Below the pieces are notes generated by a model that was not told the DNA's origin, ran no database searches, and was given only the letters and a program-made list of their open reading frames with translations. This document shows, piece after piece, positions 1-6,070 of a stretch of 7,623 bases of DNA. The DNA is taken from assembly GCA_001873075.1 (NCBI GenBank), contig MNYL01000077.1:30325-37947 (forward strand), read 5' to 3'. Every line of letters starts with the position of its first letter. The stretch's first letter is position 1. Made by a program: the position numbers and the translations under genes. The DNA is from Fibrobacteres bacterium CG2_30_45_31. Its GTDB lineage: Bacteria; Fibrobacterota; Fibrobacteria; Fibrobacterales; Fibrobacteraceae.

Positions 1-26
1 CAGTACAACTACTGGCGGGGTTTTTT
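1..26 (+). terminator. Right part of a rho-independent terminator, probably bidirectional
   Basis: CAGTA (1-5), loop CAAC and TACTG (10-14) form a perfect 5-bp stem. It continues with GCGGGG (15-20) and a run of six T (21-26). The GC-rich 5' arm that would pair with GCGGGG must lie just left of the window, so the structure is only partly visible. On the plus strand it would end a gene entering from the left. Because the GH5 operon ends at 51 on the opposite strand, the same hairpin could stop that operon too, if an A run lies to the left. The visible stem and T run are seen; the missing arm is inferred. Confidence 0.7.
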
Positions 27-50
27 GAGTTGGGTCAGGTTCTTTTATGC

Positions 51-1940
51 TTAACGAATGGAAAGCGGATATACGGTATTTCCCACTTTTAGCATGTAGC
101 GGCCGCCATTTGCCACAACAAGCGACTGGCTGGAATTTTTGACAATTCCCGAAGCAATTGTCTCGCCCTTCATATTCGTGAGCACATAACGCTCACCCAC
201 TTTAAGGCCGCTCGCGCTGATAGTCTTTCTATAAACATTAAGTTGTACAATTGAAAGAATATTAGAAGCCTTGCGGATGCCTGCCGGGAGATTTTCGCCT
301 TCTTCTGCACAAGTTAAATCCTTCAAATAAAGTGAAGGATCATAAGCAACTCGTTCCACATTGAACTCTAAGGCCGTCGCCACACTAAAGTCCACGCTGT
401 CCGTGGGAAGAGTCGTTTGCCAGCCGCTGTTTTTCAGCCAACGCCAATCAATATAAGCAGTCGTCCATTCTGGAGAATAAGGCATTTCCACATACGGGAA
501 GTCCCAAGCGCCCTCGCCCCAAACAGACTCCGTCGTATTCCAATCATAAGCAAGGATAAATTGATGATTGGCACCTTTATACTTATAAGAAATCATCCGA
601 CACTTGGAAATATCTGAAGAATATGTGTAAACGGCGCGCACGTAAGGAGCGTATTCAGAAGCGCCCTGATCAAGTATGATGCTTGTCATTTCTGCGCCAT
701 CGGCAGACGAAGACGTTTCATCTGTAGAAGAACCTGTATTGCCTTTGGAATCTGTCTTATCCTTGTCCATCGTAAAAGACCATACCCCTTCTACAGCAGA
801 AGATTTAGTCACAATCGGAGCGATGGGGAGAGCATCCGAAATCGTCGTTTCCCAATTCAAGTTCTTAGTATATGTCAGCGAATTTTTCGCGCGGAGATAG
901 TATGTATCTTCATAATTATCTGTCACAGAGCCGTTGGAATAAGGATGATCAACATTCCACTTGGCCATCGAAAGTTTATTGGAATCCGCGAAAGCGAGAA
1001 AATCGTCCGTGCGTTCCTTGGTTCCCGTGCCCGTCAAGGAATCCGTAAATCCCCATTCCGTGATGAACACAGAGAGACCTGCGGCAATGGACTTGCGCAC
1101 GCCCGCCGCATGATTCAGAGAAAGATTTGTTCCGCCGTGAGCATCTGCATTCACGGAATGCTGATTTCCATAATAGTGGTAGGTATAAGCAACGTTGTCA
1201 TCCAGAACAGGGTTATCCACCGGATCACCTGTAGAAGAAGACCACATCGGAGTTCCGACAACGACCAAGTTTGTAGAATACTTGCGAATTTCAGTAATAA
1301 CCGTATCCGCATAAGCCTTAAGCTCATCCCAAGTTTCCGAAACCGGTTCATTGTAGATTTCAAAAATTACGTGCGGGTATTTGCCATAGCGCTTGGCCAT
1401 CACACCAAAGAACTCCGCGGCATCTGCCGCAGAAAAGCTCACCTGGCTGTCGTTGAACTTATATTTTGGTGTTCCATTCGGATGCAAGTTATAATAATAG
1501 CCGCCCTCGGAATGAAAGTCAATAAGCACATAAATGTCATTTTCGATTGCCGCCTGCACCACGGAATCCATTTGTGCGGAATAATAATCCGGGCGGGTCT
1601 TATAATTGCCATGACCCCAAGTCGCTACAACACCCATCGCCGAACGGATAAGCTCCGGATTGCGGGCGCCCACAAGGCTATCAATGTAGGAATGTCCATA
1701 AAAAGAAGAATTATTCGGCCAATACAGGCTCCAGCCAAGGCTCATACCCTTGAGCTGAACTTCCTTGCCATCGGCAACGCCGTTCACTGACCCATAAATT
1801 CGGCCGAACCCCGCAGAAGTCTTGTCAGCCTGCAAAGCACCGTAAGTACTCACGGGCCCTACACGAGTCGGCTGAATCGTAGCAAAAGCCATTCCTGCAG
1901 CAAGTGCAGTCACAGCCGAAATCGAAATTATTTTATTCAT
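51..1940 (-). CDS. Secreted GH5 endoglucanase with CBM11-like module and C-terminal sorting-like domain
   Basis: This is a 629-aa enzyme likely to cleave internal beta-1,4-glucosidic bonds in cellulose or related beta-glucans outside the cell. Residues 1-20 form a signal peptide (cleavage near AFA|T). The GH5 catalytic domain spans about 55-365 and looks like subfamily 2. Visible conserved residues are R99, H143 (DFH), N197-E198 (NEP, acid/base), H255 and Y257 (YHYY), E295 (TEWG, nucleophile) and W328. A Ser/Thr/Asp-rich linker (about 383-417) leads to a CBM11-like beta-sandwich (about 418-545). Residues 570-629 resemble a type IX secretion or Fibrobacter C-terminal domain (the VLTNMKGE...GRYMLKVG pattern). 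The ATG has TGGAG six bases upstream and lies 21 bases after the lipoprotein stop, so it is the last gene of the operon. GH5 membership is firm. Exact substrate and the non-catalytic domain names are less sure; GH5 also contains mannanases and xyloglucanases. Confidence 0.93.
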   Translation of the reverse strand: MNKIISISAVTALAAGMAFATIQPTRVGPVSTYGALQADKTSAGFGRIYGSVNGVADGKEVQLKGMSLGWSLYWPNNSSFYGHSYIDSLVGARNPELIRSAMGVVATWGHGNYKTRPDYYSAQMDSVVQAAIENDIYVLIDFHSEGGYYYNLHPNGTPKYKFNDSQVSFSAADAAEFFGVMAKRYGKYPHVIFEIYNEPVSETWDELKAYADTVITEIRKYSTNLVVVGTPMWSSSTGDPVDNPVLDDNVAYTYHYYGNQHSVNADAHGGTNLSLNHAAGVRKSIAAGLSVFITEWGFTDSLTGTGTKERTDDFLAFADSNKLSMAKWNVDHPYSNGSVTDNYEDTYYLRAKNSLTYTKNLNWETTISDALPIAPIVTKSSAVEGVWSFTMDKDKTDSKGNTGSSTDETSSSADGAEMTSIILDQGASEYAPYVRAVYTYSSDISKCRMISYKYKGANHQFILAYDWNTTESVWGEGAWDFPYVEMPYSPEWTTAYIDWRWLKNSGWQTTLPTDSVDFSVATALEFNVERVAYDPSLYLKDLTCAEEGENLPAGIRKASNILSIVQLNVYRKTISASGLKVGERYVLTNMKGETIASGIVKNSSQSLVVANGGRYMLKVGNTVYPLSIR

Positions 1941-1961
1941 TTTTTCTCCACAACTAAAGTG

Positions 1962-3125
1962 CTACTTTGTACCTAAAACAATCCAATCCGCCGGAGCAAT
2001 GCCCACAAAGCGAATATCATCCAAATAAATTTCAGCCGTGCTATCGTCAGCCATAAAATTGAATGCATTCACATCGGTCATCTCTGCATTGAATCGGAAG
2101 GCATCTATTGCATACTTCGACCATGCTGATGACAGATTGAAAGGCACCTTGTGATACTCTTTCGTTCCCGTCGAATCGCGCCGCAGCATCTGCAAATTGA
2201 CGGTTCCAGAGCCTTTCGCCATAAATGACACAGAGACAAGGGAAGTCAGGTCAAAGCGGTAATTCTCAACCGCTTCATCAAAATCACCGCCGAGCGTAAA
2301 GCCCACCAAAGCAAACTTGCCGCCTGTAAACGAAGAATCAATATTCAACGTTGCATACAAGCTTTTTCCTGAATACGCACCAGCAGTAATAATCGTATTT
2401 GCCGTATCCGAAAAGTCTGGAGACACAAAGCTTTTGCCGCCTAAAGCAGAATCCGAGCCGACAAACCACCAGCCACAGCCCCAAGCTTTGCCGAGCAGCG
2501 TGTGCATATTCCAATTTTCAAAATCTTCTATCAACGTATATACCGTATCCGAAATTTCCGCGACATTCGTCGAATTCGAAGTCTGCATCTGGAATGTTTG
2601 AGTGGAAGCCTCGCCCGCGACATACACAAAGACAAAGTGCGTGCCCGCAGGGAGATCCTGCACTTCAAAAGAACCGTCCGCAGCCGTCACAGAAGATTTT
2701 CCAAGTATGCGGACGATAGCCCCAGAGAGAGGCGCCCCCGTCTTCAAAATTTTTCCTTTCAAGGCCTCCGGGGATCTAGCGACAAGGGCTTTTGGCAACG
2801 AATCCGCAAAGTTCACCAATTTCATTACCGAGAGCGTATCGCCGGAATTTGCCTCCACCAGTTTCCAGCCCGAAAGCGAAGAATCAAATGCCACCGCGCC
2901 CTTTTCGTTTGCCACCAGGGAGTCTTCGACAGAAAGGCTGTCAGAACCTATATTCCACACGCGGACCTTTGCAGATACAAGAGGCAAATCCGACGGAGTT
3001 TTGAATGTAATCGCCATTTTTGCCTCGCCTGCATTTGAACCCGTCCCATTTGATGCATGGTCAGTTGAACAAGTGCAGAACAACGCAAAAGAAACCGCTA
3101 TTACAAATAAATTCAACGTTCTCAT
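1962..3125 (-). CDS. Surface lipoprotein with carboxypeptidase-regulatory-like and CBM11-like domains
   Basis: This 387-aa protein is probably anchored in the envelope and probably binds polysaccharide. It begins MRTLNLFVIA with a hydrophobic signal to about residue 16, then C17 and C19, either of which could be lipidated. Residues about 37-118 form an unrecognised beta-rich domain. Residues 122-178 match the carboxypeptidase-regulatory-like beta-sandwich (GKI...GAPLSGAIVRI...T.ADGSFEV.DLPAGTH). Residues about 198-375 resemble a CBM11/CIA30-type module, ending in the AEIYLDDIRF strand typical of that fold. A frame extension to 3173 exists, but the start at 3125 is preferred. It overlaps the upstream stop as ATGA, has AAGGGGGG six bases upstream, and starts directly with the signal peptide. 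It is translationally coupled to the HTH gene and followed by the GH5 gene. No catalytic residues are apparent. The role as a carbohydrate binder or sensor partner is inferred. Confidence 0.85.
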   Translation of the reverse strand: MRTLNLFVIAVSFALFCTCSTDHASNGTGSNAGEAKMAITFKTPSDLPLVSAKVRVWNIGSDSLSVEDSLVANEKGAVAFDSSLSGWKLVEANSGDTLSVMKLVNFADSLPKALVARSPEALKGKILKTGAPLSGAIVRILGKSSVTAADGSFEVQDLPAGTHFVFVYVAGEASTQTFQMQTSNSTNVAEISDTVYTLIEDFENWNMHTLLGKAWGCGWWFVGSDSALGGKSFVSPDFSDTANTIITAGAYSGKSLYATLNIDSSFTGGKFALVGFTLGGDFDEAVENYRFDLTSLVSVSFMAKGSGTVNLQMLRRDSTGTKEYHKVPFNLSSAWSKYAIDAFRFNAEMTDVNAFNFMADDSTAEIYLDDIRFVGIAPADWIVLGTK

Positions 3126-3964
3126 TTGCGACCCCCCTTGGCTCGCGGCAAAAGCTGAAGGCCCAGATGACACACTATACTCGGATTCTTTTCTTCGCGG
3201 GCAATAGCCAAAATGCGTTCGCGGAAATTATGGATTTCGAGCCGAACCTTTTCAAACGATTCCAGAGAAAGGCTGCACGTTACCGAAGAAACGCTGCGTT
3301 CGTCGGCAGCAAAGGAATCATAAACTTCGCGGTCAATTTCCAAATTTTTCAAGTGATACTTACGGAGCACCATGGAACGTACCCGCGGAGGCGTGGAAAT
3401 CAGCGAATCCTTCACAACAAACTTGCCATCTGCGTCCACTGAGACAAATTCATTATCCTTCAAATATTTGATTGCAGTTTCCACCTGGCTTGCTTTGAGG
3501 CCTGGCGTAAACATCCGGCCTATTTTTGCAAAGCTCTCTCCTGCGGGGAGCAGCGGGAGCAAATCGCGGAGCACTGGAATGTACCACTTGGAAAAGAAAC
3601 CCAACGCAGAATCCTTGAGCGCATATTCTTTATTATGCGACCGCACCGAGATCAGTTTCCGCAAAAGCGTTTCGCGGCGGTCCACATTTTTTTCGTTCCC
3701 AAACTGGACAAGAGCCTTAAAATACTCGGAATCAAGGTCGTTCAACTTGAACGAGGCTGCCAAAATTTCCGCATTTTCAAGCGAGAGGGGGCGCGCCCCG
3801 TCCAAGATGCGGGCAAAAAACGCAGAACCGCACACTCCGAGCGATTCCTGTAACGCGCGCATAGAGAATGCCTTGTCCGAGCATCTAAAAGCTTCGAGGA
3901 CATCGCGCAGATATTCGCGATAGTCGAAGTACATTAGTACGCTAATTTTGGAAACACTTTTCAT
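3122..3964 (-). CDS. TIGR02147 / DUF4423-family HTH protein, putative transcription regulator
   Basis: This 280-aa cytoplasmic protein shows the pattern of the TIGR02147 family, which is abundant in Fibrobacter. The N-terminus has the YFDYREYLRD signature (12-21). An HTH-like segment follows at about 33-90 (FSMRALQESLGV...ILDGARPLS...A..FKLND.DSEYFKALVQF). The C-terminal DUF4423-like part (about 120-270) contains a winged-helix-like stretch (ASQVETAIKYLKDNEFVSVDADGKFVV). It ends ...GLQLLPRAKGGRK, like other members. No signal peptide or membrane segment is seen. It is first in the operon and its TGA overlaps the ATG of the lipoprotein gene, so it plausibly controls its own operon. No clear Shine-Dalgarno precedes the ATG at 3964; Met11 is an alternative but would cut into the YFDYREYL region. 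The family's DNA target and signal are unknown to me, so regulation is inferred from the HTH and the gene order. Confidence 0.88.
   Translation of the reverse strand: MKSVSKISVLMYFDYREYLRDVLEAFRCSDKAFSMRALQESLGVCGSAFFARILDGARPLSLENAEILAASFKLNDLDSEYFKALVQFGNEKNVDRRETLLRKLISVRSHNKEYALKDSALGFFSKWYIPVLRDLLPLLPAGESFAKIGRMFTPGLKASQVETAIKYLKDNEFVSVDADGKFVVKDSLISTPPRVRSMVLRKYHLKNLEIDREVYDSFAADERSVSSVTCSLSLESFEKVRLEIHNFRERILAIAREEKNPSIVCHLGLQLLPRAKGGRK
3132..3139 (-). promoter_or_regulatory. Shine-Dalgarno of the operon lipoprotein (decides its start)
   Basis: On the minus strand AAGGGGGG lies six bases before the ATG at 3125-3123. It sits inside the 3' end of the upstream HTH gene, whose TGA stop (3124-3122) overlaps that ATG. 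This supports the internal Met over the longer in-frame start at 3173. Confidence 0.8.
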
Positions 3965-4139
3965 TTCGTTAAATATAAGTTATAAACAACAAAATAAAGA
4001 TTATTTTAAAGCAAAATTCCATAAATTTTGGAAACAAAAGGAAAACAGAGAAATTTAAGGAAAATCAGCAAATACGACTTCACCTCGCAAATCTTATTTA
4101 GACGCTTTGCGTCACCAAAACCAATTTTTAGAAGTGCCC

Positions 4140-4168
4140 TTTACAGTTTCTCTGAAAATTGCTATGTG
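4140..4168 (+). promoter_or_regulatory. Candidate sigma-70-type promoter for the 73-aa gene
   Basis: TTTACA (4140-4145, 5 of 6 to the -35 consensus) is followed after exactly 17 bases by TATGTG (4163-4168, 3 of 6 to the -10). The -10 is preceded by TGC, an extended -10 motif. The predicted start of transcription falls near 4175, right before the first stem-loop, giving a leader of about 170 bases. The -10 is weak, so this is a candidate only. Confidence 0.35.
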
Positions 4169-4177
4169 GTCAGAATA

Positions 4178-4219
4178 TGAAACGAGGCCAAAGTGGGAAA
4201 CATAAACACTTGCGTTTCA
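4178..4219 (+). promoter_or_regulatory. Stem-loop 1 in the leader of the 73-aa gene
   Basis: The 3' arm CACTTGCGTTTCA (4207-4219) pairs with TGAAACG (4178-4184) and, after an AGGC bulge, with CAAAGTG (4189-4195, one bulged A). This gives 13 base pairs closed by an 11-base loop. No T run follows, so it is not a simple terminator. It matches no riboswitch class that I recognise. Confidence 0.45.
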
Positions 4220-4236
4220 GCGTTTAGTGAGAATGA

Positions 4237-4269
4237 TCCCTCACCAATGAGTTGGTGAAATGAGTGGGA
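4237..4269 (+). promoter_or_regulatory. Stem-loop 2 in the leader of the 73-aa gene
   Basis: TCACCAA (4241-4247), loop TGAG and TTGGTGA (4252-4258) form a perfect 7-bp hairpin. TCCC (4237-4240) and GGGA (4266-4269) can extend it across a seven-base bulge. Alternatively GGGAGC (4266-4271) can pair with GCTTCC (4286-4291), which would exclude that extension, so two folds compete. The function is unknown. Confidence 0.45.
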
Positions 4270-4333
4270 GCAGGAATGAGAATCGGCTTCCAGGGCAATG
4301 TAAAAAGAATTTTTAGAGGTACTTTTCATCAGT

Positions 4334-4340
4334 AGGGAGA
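4334..4340 (+). promoter_or_regulatory. Shine-Dalgarno of the 73-aa gene
   Basis: AGGGAGA lies five bases before the ATG at 4346. This good site is the main evidence that the short reading frame is a real gene and not a shadow of the minus-strand frame across the same bases. Confidence 0.75.
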
Positions 4341-4345
4341 TTGAT

Positions 4346-4567
4346 ATGTCTGAAGTAAAAAAAGAAATGAACGCAAAAGAAGCCATCGAACTTAGTCTTC
4401 GTGAGAAAAAAACGGTGGAGCTTTGTGATTTAGATGGAATGCAAGAAATCGCTTTGAATGCTGCTTGCGACACTTCTTGTGTGAATGAATCCACGGTGGA
4501 CTATTGGGGAATGCGCGAGGGCGATGAATGGCACGTTTGTGTGCTTAACAACACTCACCAAAAGTGA
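4346..4567 (+). CDS. Small four-cysteine protein of unknown function
   Basis: I do not recognise this 73-aa protein. It has no signal peptide or membrane segment and is probably cytoplasmic. Residues 5-40 are charged and likely helical, with an acidic/basic mix. Cysteines are at 27, 41, 45 and 65; C41 and C45 form CDTSC. The C-terminal part (51-67) is aromatic (VDYWGMREGDEWHVCVL) and could form a beta hairpin. The four cysteines could bind metal or form a redox pair, but their spacing fits no zinc-ribbon pattern I know. A strong Shine-Dalgarno precedes the ATG. The last 23 bases, including the stop, overlap the 3' end of the GT5-like gene on the other strand, and no terminator lies between them. 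Its promoter and a structured leader seem to lie in 4140-4345. No function is proposed. Confidence 0.7.
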   Translation: MSEVKKEMNAKEAIELSLREKKTVELCDLDGMQEIALNAACDTSCVNESTVDYWGMREGDEWHVCVLNNTHQK

Positions 4568-5951
4568 TCAAATATTGGGATATCGTACGATCCCACTCAT
4601 AGCGGAACCGATAAGCATTGCGTACAATGTTTTCCCAATTTTCGGGTGCTGCGGCAAAAAGATCTGCCACTTCTTTTAGTTTTCGAAGCATTTGATCTGG
4701 CGCTGCAGCATCATCTACCAGCATGGCGTTAGCATTTTGAAAGTCACCATCGTAATTCGCTAGCAGGTTTGCACAGCCGACTTCCTTACCAGTCAAAGGG
4801 ACGGTCCCTGCGGCGAGCGCTTTTAATACGAGGGAAGCAGAGGGTTCACGAGGATTGGCGGCAAAAAGGATATCGGCGCCCGCAAGCACCATTTTGAGTT
4901 CGTTGTCGTCTGGAGAAATGTCCATTGTGGTGATCTGGCCTGGGTTTTGACCTGCTACAGAACGATAGTATTCTCCCTCTGGGCTATTGTGCGAAACACC
5001 GACAATTACGAAAAAATTTAGTTTAGTGATGTCCGCGAGAATGGTCGCTAAGGTTTCAGACGTCCTGCCGGATTCTTCGTCCAGATGACAGTACATTACT
5101 AAATGATCATCAAAATTTTTCTCAATATGAGCTTCAAGTTTTTTCCGGGCGTGTCGTTTTGCATCTTCAATGGGGAGGTCTGCTTCAATGTTAAAATCCC
5201 AGACAGGATAGCTCACCCCGAACTGAATTCCTTTCAATTTTTTCTCATTGCGGCATAAAAAGCCACTGAGGCCACCGGGAAGGTTGCTGTTGAGCATGGC
5301 TTCTCGATATCCAGGGGAAGGGAACAGGACTTTGGAAGCATAAAAAAGGCCTGCTTTCAGCAAACTGACTTTACCCCAAAATTCATATCCATCCATGTTA
5401 AAATCGGCCCTGGAAAGTCCTATTTTTTCAATTTCTTGTTCAGTAACGTGAAAATCGTAAGTAATGTTATGAACTGTGAAAAAGAAGGGAAGGGTACCGA
5501 AAAGATCTTTGTAAACACTTTTTGCGAGGGCCCCCACGAGAGCTCCACCCCAATCGTGGCCACAAATCGCGATCGGTTGAAAATCAATTTCAGCGCAGTA
5601 GGTGAGTGCTGCTGAAGCTAAAAATGAAAAACGGAGATGATTGTCAGAGTAAGAATACCCTGACTCTCCATAAATGGCTGGACGGGCAAAATACTCATCA
5701 CAACGGATATAAGTGTGCAGTGAATTAGGGCTTTTCCAGACTTCAAAAGGCATGTTACGGAGGTGCTCAATTCCACTAAAAACGCAAGAATATGCCGAAA
5801 TATCCCCTAAAAGGGCCGGGTAGAATGGCGAACAGGTCAACACTTCGGTCCCCACACGGGCATAAGCCTCTGTTAGGTGGTTGACAGCGCCAGCAAGAGG
5901 ACTGAGTTTGGTCCAGTCTCCAGCTTCCGGGCTAACGGCAAGGAACTTCAC
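4545..5951 (-). CDS. Glycogen/starch synthase-like GT5 glycosyltransferase with altered active site
   Basis: This 468-aa protein has the length and layout of GlgA, which adds glucose from ADP-glucose to an alpha-1,4-glucan. The N-terminal Rossmann domain starts MKFLAVSPEAGDWTKL, and K15 matches the GlgA KTGGL lysine. Next come GHDWGGALV (131-139), FFFTVHNITYDF (156-167), FWGKVSLLKAGLFYASKV (191-208) and GIQFGVSYPVWD (241-252). The C-terminal Rossmann domain runs about 283-440, followed by the terminal FRYEWDRTISQYL helix. KTGGL is changed to KLSPL. The SRLTxQKG phosphate-binding motif reads CHLDEESG (288-295), so the usual Arg and Lys are His289 and Ser294. EPCG is EPSA (E369 kept). It may therefore use another donor or be inactive. 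The gene is single, convergent with the 73-aa gene and divergent from the 350-aa lipoprotein. A TTG at 5984 would add 11 residues with no GlgA counterpart; the GTG is preferred. Confidence 0.85.
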   Translation of the reverse strand: MKFLAVSPEAGDWTKLSPLAGAVNHLTEAYARVGTEVLTCSPFYPALLGDISAYSCVFSGIEHLRNMPFEVWKSPNSLHTYIRCDEYFARPAIYGESGYSYSDNHLRFSFLASAALTYCAEIDFQPIAICGHDWGGALVGALAKSVYKDLFGTLPFFFTVHNITYDFHVTEQEIEKIGLSRADFNMDGYEFWGKVSLLKAGLFYASKVLFPSPGYREAMLNSNLPGGLSGFLCRNEKKLKGIQFGVSYPVWDFNIEADLPIEDAKRHARKKLEAHIEKNFDDHLVMYCHLDEESGRTSETLATILADITKLNFFVIVGVSHNSPEGEYYRSVAGQNPGQITTMDISPDDNELKMVLAGADILFAANPREPSASLVLKALAAGTVPLTGKEVGCANLLANYDGDFQNANAMLVDDAAAPDQMLRKLKEVADLFAAAPENWENIVRNAYRFRYEWDRTISQYLITFGECC

Positions 5952-5957
5952 AAAAAA

Positions 5958-5961
5958 CTCC
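5958..5961 (-). promoter_or_regulatory. Shine-Dalgarno that selects the GTG start of the GT5-like gene
   Basis: On the minus strand GGAG lies six bases (all T) before the GTG at 5951-5949. The frame is open further up to a TTG at 5984, but the protein from the GTG aligns with the GlgA N-terminus so that Lys falls at residue 15, as in E. coli GlgA. Confidence 0.8.
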
Positions 5962-6004
5962 AAAAAAAAATTTACCTTCGGCAAAGGCTTCTATACAAAG
6001 ATAT

Positions 6005-6033
6005 TTAATTAAATTACTTAGTGATAGTATAAT
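6005..6033 (+). promoter_or_regulatory. Promoter of the 350-aa lipoprotein gene
   Basis: A perfect TATAAT lies at 6028-6033. Seventeen bases upstream is TTAATT (6005-6010), a poor -35 (3 of 6). The expected start near 6040 gives a leader of about 30 bases. The consensus -10 in an AT-rich divergent gap makes this a fair candidate. Confidence 0.55.
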
Positions 6034-6070
6034 TGCCTGTTTTTTACGGAGCAACAACAAAAAGGGACGA

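Larger units (their letters stand above)
3965..4345. other. Divergent intergenic region with AT-rich half and structured half
   Basis: These 381 bases separate the minus-strand operon from the plus-strand small gene. The operon-proximal part (3965-4080) is very AT-rich. It must hold the operon promoter, but I see no convincing -35/-10 pair; TAAAAT on the minus strand (4008-4003) is only a weak -10 candidate. A small palindrome GACGC-TTT-GCGTC lies at 4101-4113 without a T run. The part from 4140 on has a plus-strand promoter candidate and two stem-loops, listed separately. I see no convincing gene inside. Confidence 0.7.

Noticed and set aside
945..1790. Long plus-strand reading frame of 281 codons opposite the GH5 gene
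   Set aside because: It is antisense to a GH5 domain with intact catalytic motifs. The translation is rich in Arg/Ile/His with no domain pattern, typical of a shadow frame. The plus-strand frames at 2317-3923 are rejected for the same reason.
3126..3173. N-terminal 16-residue extension of the operon lipoprotein (start at 3173)
   Set aside because: It would put polar residues before the signal peptide and lie deep in the upstream gene. The ATGA overlap and the AAGGGGGG site support 3125.
4101..4113. GACGC-TTT-GCGTC palindrome as a terminator
   Set aside because: The stem is only five pairs and no T run follows on either strand. It may be an operator or chance.
4177..4227. Possible 16-codon leader peptide starting at ATG 4177
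   Set aside because: It has no Shine-Dalgarno, coincides with stem-loop 1 and shows no run of regulatory codons. The same holds for the short frame at 4260-4316.
4162..4494. 110-aa minus-strand reading frame across the leader and the 73-aa gene
   Set aside because: It is Ser/Phe-rich and antisense to a frame with a good ribosome binding site. I see no family match, and it is probably a shadow.
5952..5984. Upstream TTG start of the GT5-like gene
   Set aside because: The extra 11 residues have no GlgA counterpart, and the GGAG sits correctly for the GTG at 5951.
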